Assembly (NCBI GenBank): GCA_045639905.1
Contig: JAZUDZ010000051.1
Coordinates: forward strand, 1 to 19,170
Source: RGIG426 sp045639905
GTDB taxonomy: Bacteria > Bacillota > Clostridia > Oscillospirales > Acutalibacteraceae
DNA: 19,170 nucleotides
Direction of reading: 5' to 3'
Shown here: positions 7,052-13,857 of the stretch, piece by piece
Layout of the letters: each line of letters opens with the position of its first letter
Numbering within the stretch: position 1 is the first letter of the stretch
Made by a program: the position numbers and the translations under genes
Notes under the pieces: generated by a model
The model's database searches: none
What the model saw: the letters and a program-made list of their open reading frames with translations, nothing else
Told to the model about the DNA's origin: nothing

Positions 7052-7086
7052 GAAAAAGGACGGAAGACTTGTCTATCCGTCCTTTT
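7052..7086 (-). terminator. Strong terminator or attenuator between cdaR and lepA
   Basis: AAAAAGGACGGA (minus, from 7086) pairs with TCCGTCCTTTTT around an 11-base loop and ends in a T-run. It sits between the cdaR stop (7091) and the lepA ribosome binding site, leaving only about 15 bases before the lepA ATG. Because its A- and T-runs are symmetric it could act on both strands. Confidence 0.82.
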
Positions 7087-7090
7087 TGAT

Positions 7091-8383
7091 TCACGAAACA
7101 GTAACGTAAACCGGCATACCGGTCTCCGTCTCTCCGTAATAGGCCCAAACAGAGTCATTGGTTTTGAGCTGAAGACGACCGGTATAGGTAGATGTTCCTT
7201 TTTTCAAAGTATTTCCTGCCGTACCAAGTTCAACAAGAACTCGAATATCTTCTTCCTTGATGGAATTCAGCACCGACTCTTTTCCGACCAGAGTAACGGT
7301 AACCGCGCGGTCCTGAACCGTCGTTGAAGAGCTTCCGGACCCGGTTATGGTTACATTGTTCTGCGTTAACTGAAGCGATATTTTTTTGGAGGAGTACATA
7401 CTCAAATCCAAGGATACCTTTACCGATTCCTCACCGGACTCAATGGTAACGGAATTGCCCAGTTTCAAAGGTACATTCCATTCGTACTTTTCATTCGCCA
7501 GGTTGTTAACATTCAGTGTGGTGACTTCAATCGAATCACCTAAAGAATCAATTACCTCAATCGGGCCGCGAACTTCAACCGTGGCAGGCTCAATTGCAAC
7601 GAGACTCGATTCAATTCCGCGCGGAGCATTCTTCAAAGAACAAGACAACTTCATTTTCTTCAAACGTTCAACCGGCATCATAACCGTGATTTCCGGTTTT
7701 TCAACGTTGGAAATCTGGCATCCGTCCAGATTCACTTCTTTGCCGTTCTTATCAATTGCCTTTATGGTTGCCGCAAAGCTTTTGCTGTCACTAAGCTGTT
7801 CTTTGGCGGAAATGATGGCTTGTAATTTTTCAATCTGATTCAGTTTTTCCTGCGGTCCCGCTACCGAAAGATATCCATCTTCCGTTTTTACATCCGGGAC
7901 GGGAGTGCCCAGCTGAATGGTCGGGTCCGAACTCACCGTGATAGACGGTGCATCCACAATTAATTCCAGTGATTTACTGACCCAATAGTCGCAGGAGAAG
8001 GTAAGGGTGGCGGGAGAACAGCTGACCGTGCATCCTGTCACGTCTTTCCCCGTGACGGCACTCAAAGAAACCGTTTGTTCGCCGGCTTTTTGAATTTCAC
8101 TGTAATCCGCCTGAATGGTGAAATCAGCTGCTGTCAAGGAGCTGACCGTCGTCCACGGCCCTTTGACCGTCAAAGTAATATTTTCGGAAACATCGTCCAG
8201 CAGACGAAGGCCGATTTGTTCGGCATAGGTTCCGTCCCATTCCGTCTCATTGATGGCAAAAGGAACTGAAAAATGACTGGTGTACTCATTCTCGTTACTG
8301 ATGGTAACGGCCACCCAAATGACAATGGCCAGAATGAAGGCCACAGCCAGGCGAACACTGCGTTTTCCTAATAGTTTACGCAT
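7091..8383 (-). CDS. cdaR: YbbR-domain protein, c-di-AMP synthase regulator CdaR
   Basis: An extracytoplasmic partner that binds and modulates the membrane diadenylate cyclase CdaA (known in Bacillus and Listeria). A single N-terminal membrane helix (about residues 10-27, LAVAFILAIVIWVAVTIS) is followed by a chain of beta-rich YbbR repeats of about 80-90 residues each, to 430 residues. The reading frame extends 18 codons upstream, but the ATG at 8383 has AGGAAAGGGGG nine bases before it and gives the expected short basic start MRKLLGKRS, so it is preferred. It overlaps the end of cdaA by eight bases, indicating translational coupling. A strong terminator follows. Sequence divergence in YbbR repeats is normal; assignment rests on the topology and the neighbour. 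Confidence 0.9.
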   Translation of the reverse strand: MRKLLGKRSVRLAVAFILAIVIWVAVTISNENEYTSHFSVPFAINETEWDGTYAEQIGLRLLDDVSENITLTVKGPWTTVSSLTAADFTIQADYSEIQKAGEQTVSLSAVTGKDVTGCTVSCSPATLTFSCDYWVSKSLELIVDAPSITVSSDPTIQLGTPVPDVKTEDGYLSVAGPQEKLNQIEKLQAIISAKEQLSDSKSFAATIKAIDKNGKEVNLDGCQISNVEKPEITVMMPVERLKKMKLSCSLKNAPRGIESSLVAIEPATVEVRGPIEVIDSLGDSIEVTTLNVNNLANEKYEWNVPLKLGNSVTIESGEESVKVSLDLSMYSSKKISLQLTQNNVTITGSGSSSTTVQDRAVTVTLVGKESVLNSIKEEDIRVLVELGTAGNTLKKGTSTYTGRLQLKTNDSVWAYYGETETGMPVYVTVS

Positions 8384-9266
8384 TTTTATCCCCCTTTCCT
8401 CTCTTGAAAGGGTTACGGTCGTCACCGACGACATCATCCAAATGATAGAAATGCTCCAAAGCCTCTTTTAAGGCCTCTAAACTGAGAAGCGGTTTCAAAA
8501 CGCCGGCCTCGGCAATGGACACCTGTCCGCTTTCCTCGGAAAGGATGACCGACATACAGTCCGCATGCTCCGTAATACCAACAGCCGCACGATGTCGTGT
8601 ACCGTACTTACTGTCAATTTTTGAGCTTTTACTGACCGGCAAAATGCAGCTGGCTGCCTTTATTCTTCCGTCACGAACCAGTACGGCACCGTCGTGAAGC
8701 GGTGTTTTTTCAAAAAAGATCGTTCCGAAAAGTTCAGCGGACGGGGCAGCATCCAAAGGGGTACTGGAACTGATAAACTCGGAAATGTTTCCGGTGTTTT
8801 CCAAAACAATCAAAGCACCCATATTGTTTTGCTGCAAGCTGCGGAACCCGTCACAAATGGATTTGACCACAATGGCATTTCTTTCACGGGTTATTGCATC
8901 CTCCGGCTGGCTTCCGATACGGAAAATCCGATTTCCCCATTTCCCGTATCCGGCTTTTTCCAGGGCCCGCCTGAGTTCCGGCTGGAAAATAACCGCCAAC
9001 AAAATAAGTGCATTGGCAATCAGGAAGTTCATGATATACGTTAAAACCGTCAGTTTCAGCACTCTCGCCAAAACATACAAGCCGGCTAAAAGCAGAAGCC
9101 CTTTCACCAGAACCCCGGCATTTGAATCTTTCAAAAATGTCAAGATGGCATAAATCAAAAGGCCGACCACGACAATGTCCAAAATACTGGTAACAATGTT
9201 AACCGACCCAAGCAACGTGCAAATTCGCGTCCACAAATTCACAAAAAAGTTGCCGATTGCTTCCAT
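8376..9266 (-). CDS. cdaA: Diadenylate cyclase CdaA
   Basis: Makes cyclic di-AMP from two ATP. This second messenger controls potassium and osmolyte transport and cell-wall homeostasis in Firmicutes. It has 296 residues. Three membrane helices at about 28-46, 51-71 and 73-94 are followed by the DAC domain, with the catalytic DGA at 192-194 (context LHDGAVLVRDG) and RHR at 224-226 (context GTRHRAAVGI). Both motifs are intact, so it should be active. AAAGGAG precedes the ATG. The stop overlaps the cdaR start. In many Firmicutes the next gene after cdaR is glmM; here lepA follows instead. A promoter lies at 9306-9334. Confidence 0.97.
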   Translation of the reverse strand: MEAIGNFFVNLWTRICTLLGSVNIVTSILDIVVVGLLIYAILTFLKDSNAGVLVKGLLLLAGLYVLARVLKLTVLTYIMNFLIANALILLAVIFQPELRRALEKAGYGKWGNRIFRIGSQPEDAITRERNAIVVKSICDGFRSLQQNNMGALIVLENTGNISEFISSSTPLDAAPSAELFGTIFFEKTPLHDGAVLVRDGRIKAASCILPVSKSSKIDSKYGTRHRAAVGITEHADCMSVILSEESGQVSIAEAGVLKPLLSLEALKEALEHFYHLDDVVGDDRNPFKRGKGDKNA

Positions 9267-9305
9267 TCACGCCATCTCCTTTCAAAATATACATTGAGTA
9301 TTATT

Positions 9306-9334
9306 ATATTAGCATTAAATACAAAATTTTTCAA
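9306..9334 (-). promoter_or_regulatory. Promoter of the cdaA-cdaR operon
   Basis: The -35 TTGAAA (9334-9329) and -10 TAATAT (9311-9306) are spaced 17 bases. An overlapping TATAAT two bases downstream would need a 20-base spacer or its own weak -35. The region is AT-rich and diverges from the promoter of the dockerin protein. Confidence 0.6.
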
Positions 9335-9393
9335 TATAGACAACCCGTAAATGTTCATTTTTTTGCACTAAAAATCAAAAAAGTCGGAAGAGG

Positions 9394-9422
9394 TTGTGTT
9401 TGAGCTTGAGGCGGACTATACT
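9394..9422 (+). promoter_or_regulatory. Promoter of the secreted dockerin-type protein
   Basis: TTGTGT (9394-9399), 17-base spacer, TATACT (9417-9422). Expected start near 9429, which leaves a leader of about 19 bases to the TTG start. Confidence 0.65.
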
Positions 9423-9447
9423 AGTCTCATGAAAGTAGGTGCTTTTT

Positions 9448-10491
9448 TTGAAAATCATAGCAAAGGCAACCACCGTTTTTCTCGTGTTGCTGGTCTTAAC
9501 AACAGCCGTCCTTTTTGTCGGCATACTCCCGGGAAATGCCGATCAAACCACCATCATTGACGAACATGCTTATAACTCGTCGGAATGGAATCCCAGCATG
9601 GGAAACCTTACGCCTCTCACTCCTCGAGGTGATTTGAACCCCGTTATTATCGTAGATGAAAATTACGACTCATTCTTAAACATCGGGACGAGAAATTTAG
9701 AATTTACCTATCCTCTTTTTACCGCTCCGAAAGATTTGGAAGAGGGCGAATATTATGAAATCACCATGATGATTGCCTGGGAGCCCGGTTACAAGGGATC
9801 CGGCGGTGATTTGAACTTTGCCAATGCAAAGGGTGAAACCTGGGGAAGAGATTTGTACATTTTCGGGAACGGTCTCGTCCGCACGGCTTCGGTGGATTAC
9901 TACAATTCCGATGTCACCTGTAAAAAAGGCGAAACCGTTTATCTGACCGGATTTGAAGATTCCAGAGGATACGGTGCGGGTGATACCAGCTACTTGAAAA
10001 TCGGCCGTATTCGCGTGGCACTTTTCACCTACGAAGGCGGAGAAGTCTCTCTTTCGGAAGAATCCGTTGAAGAGGATGTTTCCGAAAATGAATCCATAGA
10101 TTCCCCTGCGGAAGAATCTGTTTTTGAAGTCTCCACCACCGAATTCTCGGAGCCATCAACAGAAGAATCCTCTCTCGACATTTCCGTCAACGAATCTTCG
10201 GAAGTGTCAGCAGAATCGTCTTTTGAAGAATCCGAGCCCTTTATCCCGGAAATTTCCCTTGAAGATTCTGAAGCCTCCGAATATTCCGAAACCAGCAATG
10301 TTCACTTTCTTTTAGGAGATGTCTATGTGGACGGAGTGCTGGATATGAAAGATGTTTTGGCACTGCGCCAGTTTATCGCCGGATTCGATGTAACGAATCT
10401 AAACGAAAATCCGGAAGCTTTTGACTGTCGGGCGGACCTTTCCATCGACCTGAAAGATGTGTTGGTTCTGCGCCGAATCCTTGCCAACTGA
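9448..10491 (+). CDS. Secreted protein with Ser/Glu-rich linker and dockerin-like C terminus
   Basis: A 347-residue exported protein of unknown role. Residues 1-31 form a signal peptide (MKIIAKATT, then a hydrophobic stretch). Residues about 40-195 look like a compact beta-rich domain with many Tyr, Gly and Asp, possibly a carbohydrate-binding type fold. Residues about 200-285 are a low-complexity Ser/Glu linker. The C terminus carries two dockerin-type calcium loops. In the first, D291, D295, D299 and D302 sit at loop positions 1, 5, 9 and 12 (GDVYVDGVLDMKDVLALRQF). The second (DCRADLSIDLKD) keeps D at the same positions but lacks the usual Asn and Gly. The start is chosen as TTG at 9448, with AGGTG seven bases upstream. 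A GTG at 9439 is in frame but overlaps that ribosome binding site and lies only about ten bases after the expected transcript start. It is monocistronic between its own promoter and terminator. Confidence 0.8.
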   Translation: MKIIAKATTVFLVLLVLTTAVLFVGILPGNADQTTIIDEHAYNSSEWNPSMGNLTPLTPRGDLNPVIIVDENYDSFLNIGTRNLEFTYPLFTAPKDLEEGEYYEITMMIAWEPGYKGSGGDLNFANAKGETWGRDLYIFGNGLVRTASVDYYNSDVTCKKGETVYLTGFEDSRGYGAGDTSYLKIGRIRVALFTYEGGEVSLSEESVEEDVSENESIDSPAEESVFEVSTTEFSEPSTEESSLDISVNESSEVSAESSFEESEPFIPEISLEDSEASEYSETSNVHFLLGDVYVDGVLDMKDVLALRQFIAGFDVTNLNENPEAFDCRADLSIDLKDVLVLRRILAN

Positions 10492-10504
10492 TTTGAATAT
10501 TTTC

Positions 10505-10548
10505 ACAAAAACACAAGCCCGGATTCATCTGCCGGACTTGTGTTTTGT
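10505..10548 (+). terminator. Terminator after the dockerin-type gene
   Basis: AAAAACACAAG...CCGG pairs with CCGG..CTTGTGTTTT, giving a long stem with an A-run before and a TTTTGT run after. It begins 14 bases after the stop codon and is probably active in both directions. Confidence 0.82.
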
Positions 10549-10620
10549 CTATGGTAGAGAAAGTATTCCGACAGTTTTCAAACAAGAGAGCCGATTCTCC
10601 GGATTCGGAGAGGTCAAGCC

Positions 10621-10649
10621 TTGTCTATTTATAAAAAAAGTGATATAGT
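10621..10649 (+). promoter_or_regulatory. Promoter of the phoH-ybeY-era-recO-mutS2-tsaD operon
   Basis: TTGTCT (10621-10626), 17-base spacer, TATAGT (10644-10649), followed about 20 bases later by the AAGGAG ribosome binding site of phoH. No other promoter or terminator is obvious until 18170, so it may drive the whole gene block. Confidence 0.65.
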
Positions 10650-10689
10650 TTAATTTCAAAAATATGCTAAAAAGGAGCATTATCGATAT

Positions 10690-11709
10690 ATGGCCGAGCA
10701 AGTCATCAGTTTTGACAGAATGGAACAAGCAATTTCTCTTTTCGGAAGTTTTGACGAAAACATCCGAATCGTTGAAGAACACTACGGTGTTGACACCGTG
10801 GTGAGGGGCGGCGATTTAAAAATCGAGGGCGAACCCGAGCCCGTTGACAAAGCCGTTCGAACCATTCAGGCTCTTTTGGAACTGGTCAACCGAGGCGAAA
10901 CCCTCGAAGAACAAAACATTCGATACATCATCGATATGATTGACGAAGACAATGACCAGCAATTAAAACAGCTGGGCAGTTCCGACAGTATCGGCATTAC
11001 CGCAAAAGGAAAGCCCGTCAAAGCCAAAACCCTCGGACAAAAGCAATATGTGGAAGCCATTCGGCAAAACACCATCACACTCGGTGTCGGACCCGCCGGT
11101 ACCGGTAAAACCTATTTAGCGGTGGCCATGGCCGTTCATGCATTTCGCGCCAAAGAAATCAGCCGTATCATTTTGACCCGTCCGGCAGTGGAAGCCGGCG
11201 AGCGACTCGGTTTTCTTCCGGGCGACCTACAGTCAAAAGTTGACCCGTATCTGCGCCCACTGTATGATGCTCTTTTTGATATGCTCGGTGCCGAAACCTA
11301 CCAAAAATATTTGGAACGCGGCGACATAGAGATTGCCCCGCTCGCTTACATGCGAGGCAGAACCCTTGACGACAGTTTCATTATTTTGGATGAAGCGCAA
11401 AACACAACACCGGAGCAAATGAAAATGTTTTTAACCCGTCTTGGATTCAATTCCAAGATGGTCGTTACGGGCGATATCACCCAAATCGACCTTCCGGACG
11501 GGAAACCCAGCGGACTGCGTGAAGTGCTCCGTGTCCTGGATCATGTCGAAGACATTGCCGTTTGTACACTAACGCAAAAAGACGTAGTCCGAAATCCCCT
11601 TGTGCAACGAATTGTCGCTGCCTACGATACCTACGAAAAAAAGAGACAAGCAAGGAAAGGAGATTCCACTCATGGACAAAGCAAGCATAAAAGTGAACAT
11701 TCAAAATAA
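10690..11709 (+). CDS. phoH: PhoH-like ATPase (YbeZ)
   Basis: A cytoplasmic P-loop ATPase usually encoded beside ybeY and linked to RNA and ribosome metabolism. At 339 residues it has the usual length. The N-terminal segment (about 20-65) resembles a KH-like RNA-binding region. Walker A is GPAGTGKT at 134-141, Walker B IILDEAQ at 231-237, and VVTGDITQIDLP follows as in the family. The ATG lies 12 bases after AAGGAG, a somewhat long gap, but no better internal start exists. The last 38 bases overlap the ybeY gene, so the two are translationally coupled. The basic tail (KKRQARKGDSTHGQSKHKSE) partly reflects the overlapped ybeY ribosome binding site. Confidence 0.95.
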   Translation: MAEQVISFDRMEQAISLFGSFDENIRIVEEHYGVDTVVRGGDLKIEGEPEPVDKAVRTIQALLELVNRGETLEEQNIRYIIDMIDEDNDQQLKQLGSSDSIGITAKGKPVKAKTLGQKQYVEAIRQNTITLGVGPAGTGKTYLAVAMAVHAFRAKEISRIILTRPAVEAGERLGFLPGDLQSKVDPYLRPLYDALFDMLGAETYQKYLERGDIEIAPLAYMRGRTLDDSFIILDEAQNTTPEQMKMFLTRLGFNSKMVVTGDITQIDLPDGKPSGLREVLRVLDHVEDIAVCTLTQKDVVRNPLVQRIVAAYDTYEKKRQARKGDSTHGQSKHKSEHSK

Positions 11710-12181
11710 GCAAAAGACCGTCAAAATCCCCACCGGCATCCGCATGCTGATTCGCCGTTGCTGCCAGGCAGTGTTAAAGGTTGAAAAATTTGACAGGCTT
11801 GCGGAAGTCGATGTTTCCTTTGTGGATAACAAGCAGATTCGACAGCTGAATAAAGAGTTTCGCAATTTGGACAGTGCCACGGACGTTCTGTCCTTTCCCC
11901 TCGGTGAAAACGGGATTTATGACGAAAACCCCTCTACCGGAGCTGCCCTGCTCGGTGATGTGGTTCTTTCTTTTGAAAGAGCACAGGAGCAGGCAGATGA
12001 ATTCGGACATTCTCTGGAACGGGAAGTGGGCTATTTAACCGTCCACTCCATGCTTCATTTACTTGGATATGACCATGTAAACGGTGGCATCGAGGCCATT
12101 CGTATGCGTGAAAAAGAAGAAGAAGTTATGTCCATTGTGGGACTTCCCCGCGATGGTGCTCATTACATGGAGGAAAATTAA
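11672..12181 (+). CDS. ybeY: Endoribonuclease YbeY
   Basis: A metal-dependent endoribonuclease involved in 16S rRNA 3'-end maturation and ribosome quality control. The zinc motif HxxxHxxxxxH is present as H125, H129 and H135 (HSMLHLLGYDH). The family stretch SATDVLSFPL at 68-77 is also present. The frame is open 24 codons further upstream inside phoH, but the ATG at 11672 has AAAGGAG nine bases before it and yields 169 residues, the normal size. The stop codon shares one base with the era start (TAATG). The gene usually found next in Firmicutes, dgkA, is absent here and era follows directly. Confidence 0.94.
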   Translation: MDKASIKVNIQNKQKTVKIPTGIRMLIRRCCQAVLKVEKFDRLAEVDVSFVDNKQIRQLNKEFRNLDSATDVLSFPLGENGIYDENPSTGAALLGDVVLSFERAQEQADEFGHSLEREVGYLTVHSMLHLLGYDHVNGGIEAIRMREKEEEVMSIVGLPRDGAHYMEEN

Positions 12182-13092
12182 TGGCAAACACATCTTCCGC
12201 CTTTGTGGCCCTGGTCGGCCGACCGAATGTCGGCAAGTCATCCCTTTTAAATACCATTCTCGGTCAAAAAGTAGCCATCGTATCCGACAAGCCGCAGACC
12301 ACCCGAAACCGCATTATGGGCGTTCACACCGACAAGGAAGTACAGCTGGTTTTTCTGGACACACCCGGTGCACACAAACCGCATGACCGACTCGGCGACT
12401 TTATGATGGAATCGGTAAACGAAGCCGTCTCCGGTGTTGATGTTGCCATTTTGGTCGTGGAGCCCACCGAACACATTTCGGAACAGGAGCTGGCATTGCT
12501 CGAACAGTCCAAACGATTCAAACTGCCCACCATACTGGTCATTAACAAAATCGACCTGCTGGAAGATAAAACAAAACTACTGGCATGTATTGAAGCCTGG
12601 CGGAACGCCTACGCTTTTGAAGACATTCTCCCCATCTCCGCCAAAACCGGAGACGGTGTGGATCTGGTCACAAAATCACTGAAAAAATTTGCTGTCGAAG
12701 GACCGCACTTTTTCCCTGACGATGCCTTAACCGACCAAAGCGAACGCACTTTGGCCGCTGAGCTAATTCGTGAAAAAATGCTGCACCTGCTGCAGCATGA
12801 AATTCCCCACGGTGTTGCCGTTGTCATTGAACAAATGTCCGAACGTACCGGAGCAAACGGAGATTTGCTGGACATTTCCGCCAACATCTACTGCGAAAGA
12901 GAATCCCACAAGGGGATCATCATAGGGAAAAAAGGAACCATGCTTAAGCAAATTGCTTCCGAAGCCAGGACCGAAATGGAACAAATGCTGGGCATCAAAG
13001 TCAACCTGCAATGTTGGGTAAAAGTCAAAGAAGGCTGGCGAAATCGACCGGGATCCCTCGGCGAATTCGGATTTACCATGGACAAAGAATGA
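12181..13092 (+). CDS. era: GTPase Era
   Basis: An essential Ras-like GTPase that binds the 3' end of 16S rRNA through a KH domain and acts in small-subunit assembly. At 303 residues it has the usual length. Motifs are GRPNVGKS at 13-20 (G1), DTPG at 60-63 (G3), NKID at 122-125 (G4) and SAK at 153-155 (G5). The Era switch II region reads DTPGAHKPHDRLG. The C-terminal KH domain carries its GxxG loop GKKG at 249-252 and ends in the WVKVKEGWRN stretch typical of Era. Its position after ybeY, with a one-base overlap, fits the joint role in 16S maturation. Confidence 0.97.
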   Translation: MANTSSAFVALVGRPNVGKSSLLNTILGQKVAIVSDKPQTTRNRIMGVHTDKEVQLVFLDTPGAHKPHDRLGDFMMESVNEAVSGVDVAILVVEPTEHISEQELALLEQSKRFKLPTILVINKIDLLEDKTKLLACIEAWRNAYAFEDILPISAKTGDGVDLVTKSLKKFAVEGPHFFPDDALTDQSERTLAAELIREKMLHLLQHEIPHGVAVVIEQMSERTGANGDLLDISANIYCERESHKGIIIGKKGTMLKQIASEARTEMEQMLGIKVNLQCWVKVKEGWRNRPGSLGEFGFTMDKE

Positions 13093-13113
13093 GAAAAAGG
13101 AAGAGGGGCTCCC

Positions 13114-13848
13114 ATGTCGATCAAAACCGATGCACTGATAATCCGGGAATATCATGTGGGCGAAGCCGACCGTTTTGTGGTTGCACTAACCAGGGAACTG
13201 GGCGTCATTCACGCTTCCGCCAAGGGTGCCCGCAAAATCAAAAGTCGCAACAGTACCGCCACCTCTATGCTCGCATACTCCCATCTTGCTTTAACGGAAA
13301 GTCGGGACAAATACATTGTAACAGAAGCACGACCGGAACGGTTATTTTACAGTTCCGAGACCGATTTGACCGTTTTAAGTCTTTCGCAATACTTTTGCGA
13401 ACTGGCAGGCGTGTTGGCTCCCAGGGAGGAACCGGCGGAAGACCAGCTTCGTTTACTTTTAAATGCCCTTCATTTGTTGACGGAAGGGAAAAAAGACCCG
13501 ATTTTAACAAAGGCCGTCGTTGAATGGCGTCTTCTTACCGACGCCGGATATATGCCGGATTTAACCGGATGCTGCCGCTGCGGCAGCACGATCGGACCAT
13601 TTGCCTTTCACACAACCGACGGAGATTTAACCTGTAAACAATGTGGCGCAAAAAACTCCGCCGTCGTCATATCCCCCACTGCACTGGATGCGATGCGCTA
13701 CGTTCAGTCTGCACCCATTGAAAAACTGTTTTCCTTTACTGTTACGCAGGAAGCCTGCGAACAGTTTGCGGCTGTTTCCGAGCAGTTTCTGCTCCGTCAG
13801 CTGAACCGTACCTTTAAAACTTTGGATTTTTACCGTTCGCTTCTATAG
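13114..13848 (+). CDS. recO: DNA repair protein RecO
   Basis: Helps load RecA onto SSB-coated single-stranded DNA together with RecR (RecFOR pathway). It has 244 residues. The N-terminal OB fold begins with the family pattern TDALIIREYHVGEADRFV. The middle domain has the zinc-binding set C153/C154/C156 and C174/C177 (GCCRCG, then TCKQCG). The C-terminal helices end in RTFKTLDFYRS, a recognisable RecO ending. AGAGGGG lies upstream of the ATG. The gap to era is 21 bases and to mutS2 nine, so it belongs to the same transcript, as in many Firmicutes where era and recO are neighbours. Confidence 0.95.
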   Translation: MSIKTDALIIREYHVGEADRFVVALTRELGVIHASAKGARKIKSRNSTATSMLAYSHLALTESRDKYIVTEARPERLFYSSETDLTVLSLSQYFCELAGVLAPREEPAEDQLRLLLNALHLLTEGKKDPILTKAVVEWRLLTDAGYMPDLTGCCRCGSTIGPFAFHTTDGDLTCKQCGAKNSAVVISPTALDAMRYVQSAPIEKLFSFTVTQEACEQFAAVSEQFLLRQLNRTFKTLDFYRSLL

Positions 13849-13857
13849 AGGTTTAAC

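Noticed and set aside
8384..8437. Upstream 18-codon extension of cdaR
   Set aside because: It overlaps cdaA, lacks a ribosome binding site, and would place a hydrophilic stretch before the membrane helix; the ATG at 8383 has GGGGG upstream.
9429..9447. ATG at 9429 as start of the secreted protein
   Set aside because: It is in a different frame and coincides with the expected transcription start of the promoter at 9394-9422.
10124..10290. Ser/Glu repeat region as a DNA repeat or CRISPR-like array
   Set aside because: The repetition is at amino-acid level only, with irregular spacing and no conserved DNA unit; it is a protein linker. No CRISPR array was seen anywhere in the window.
10029..10298. 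Minus-strand 89-codon Ser/Glu/Asp-rich frame
   Set aside because: It is the antisense image of the Ser/Glu linker of the dockerin-type protein; TCC/GAA repeats read as similar residues on both strands.
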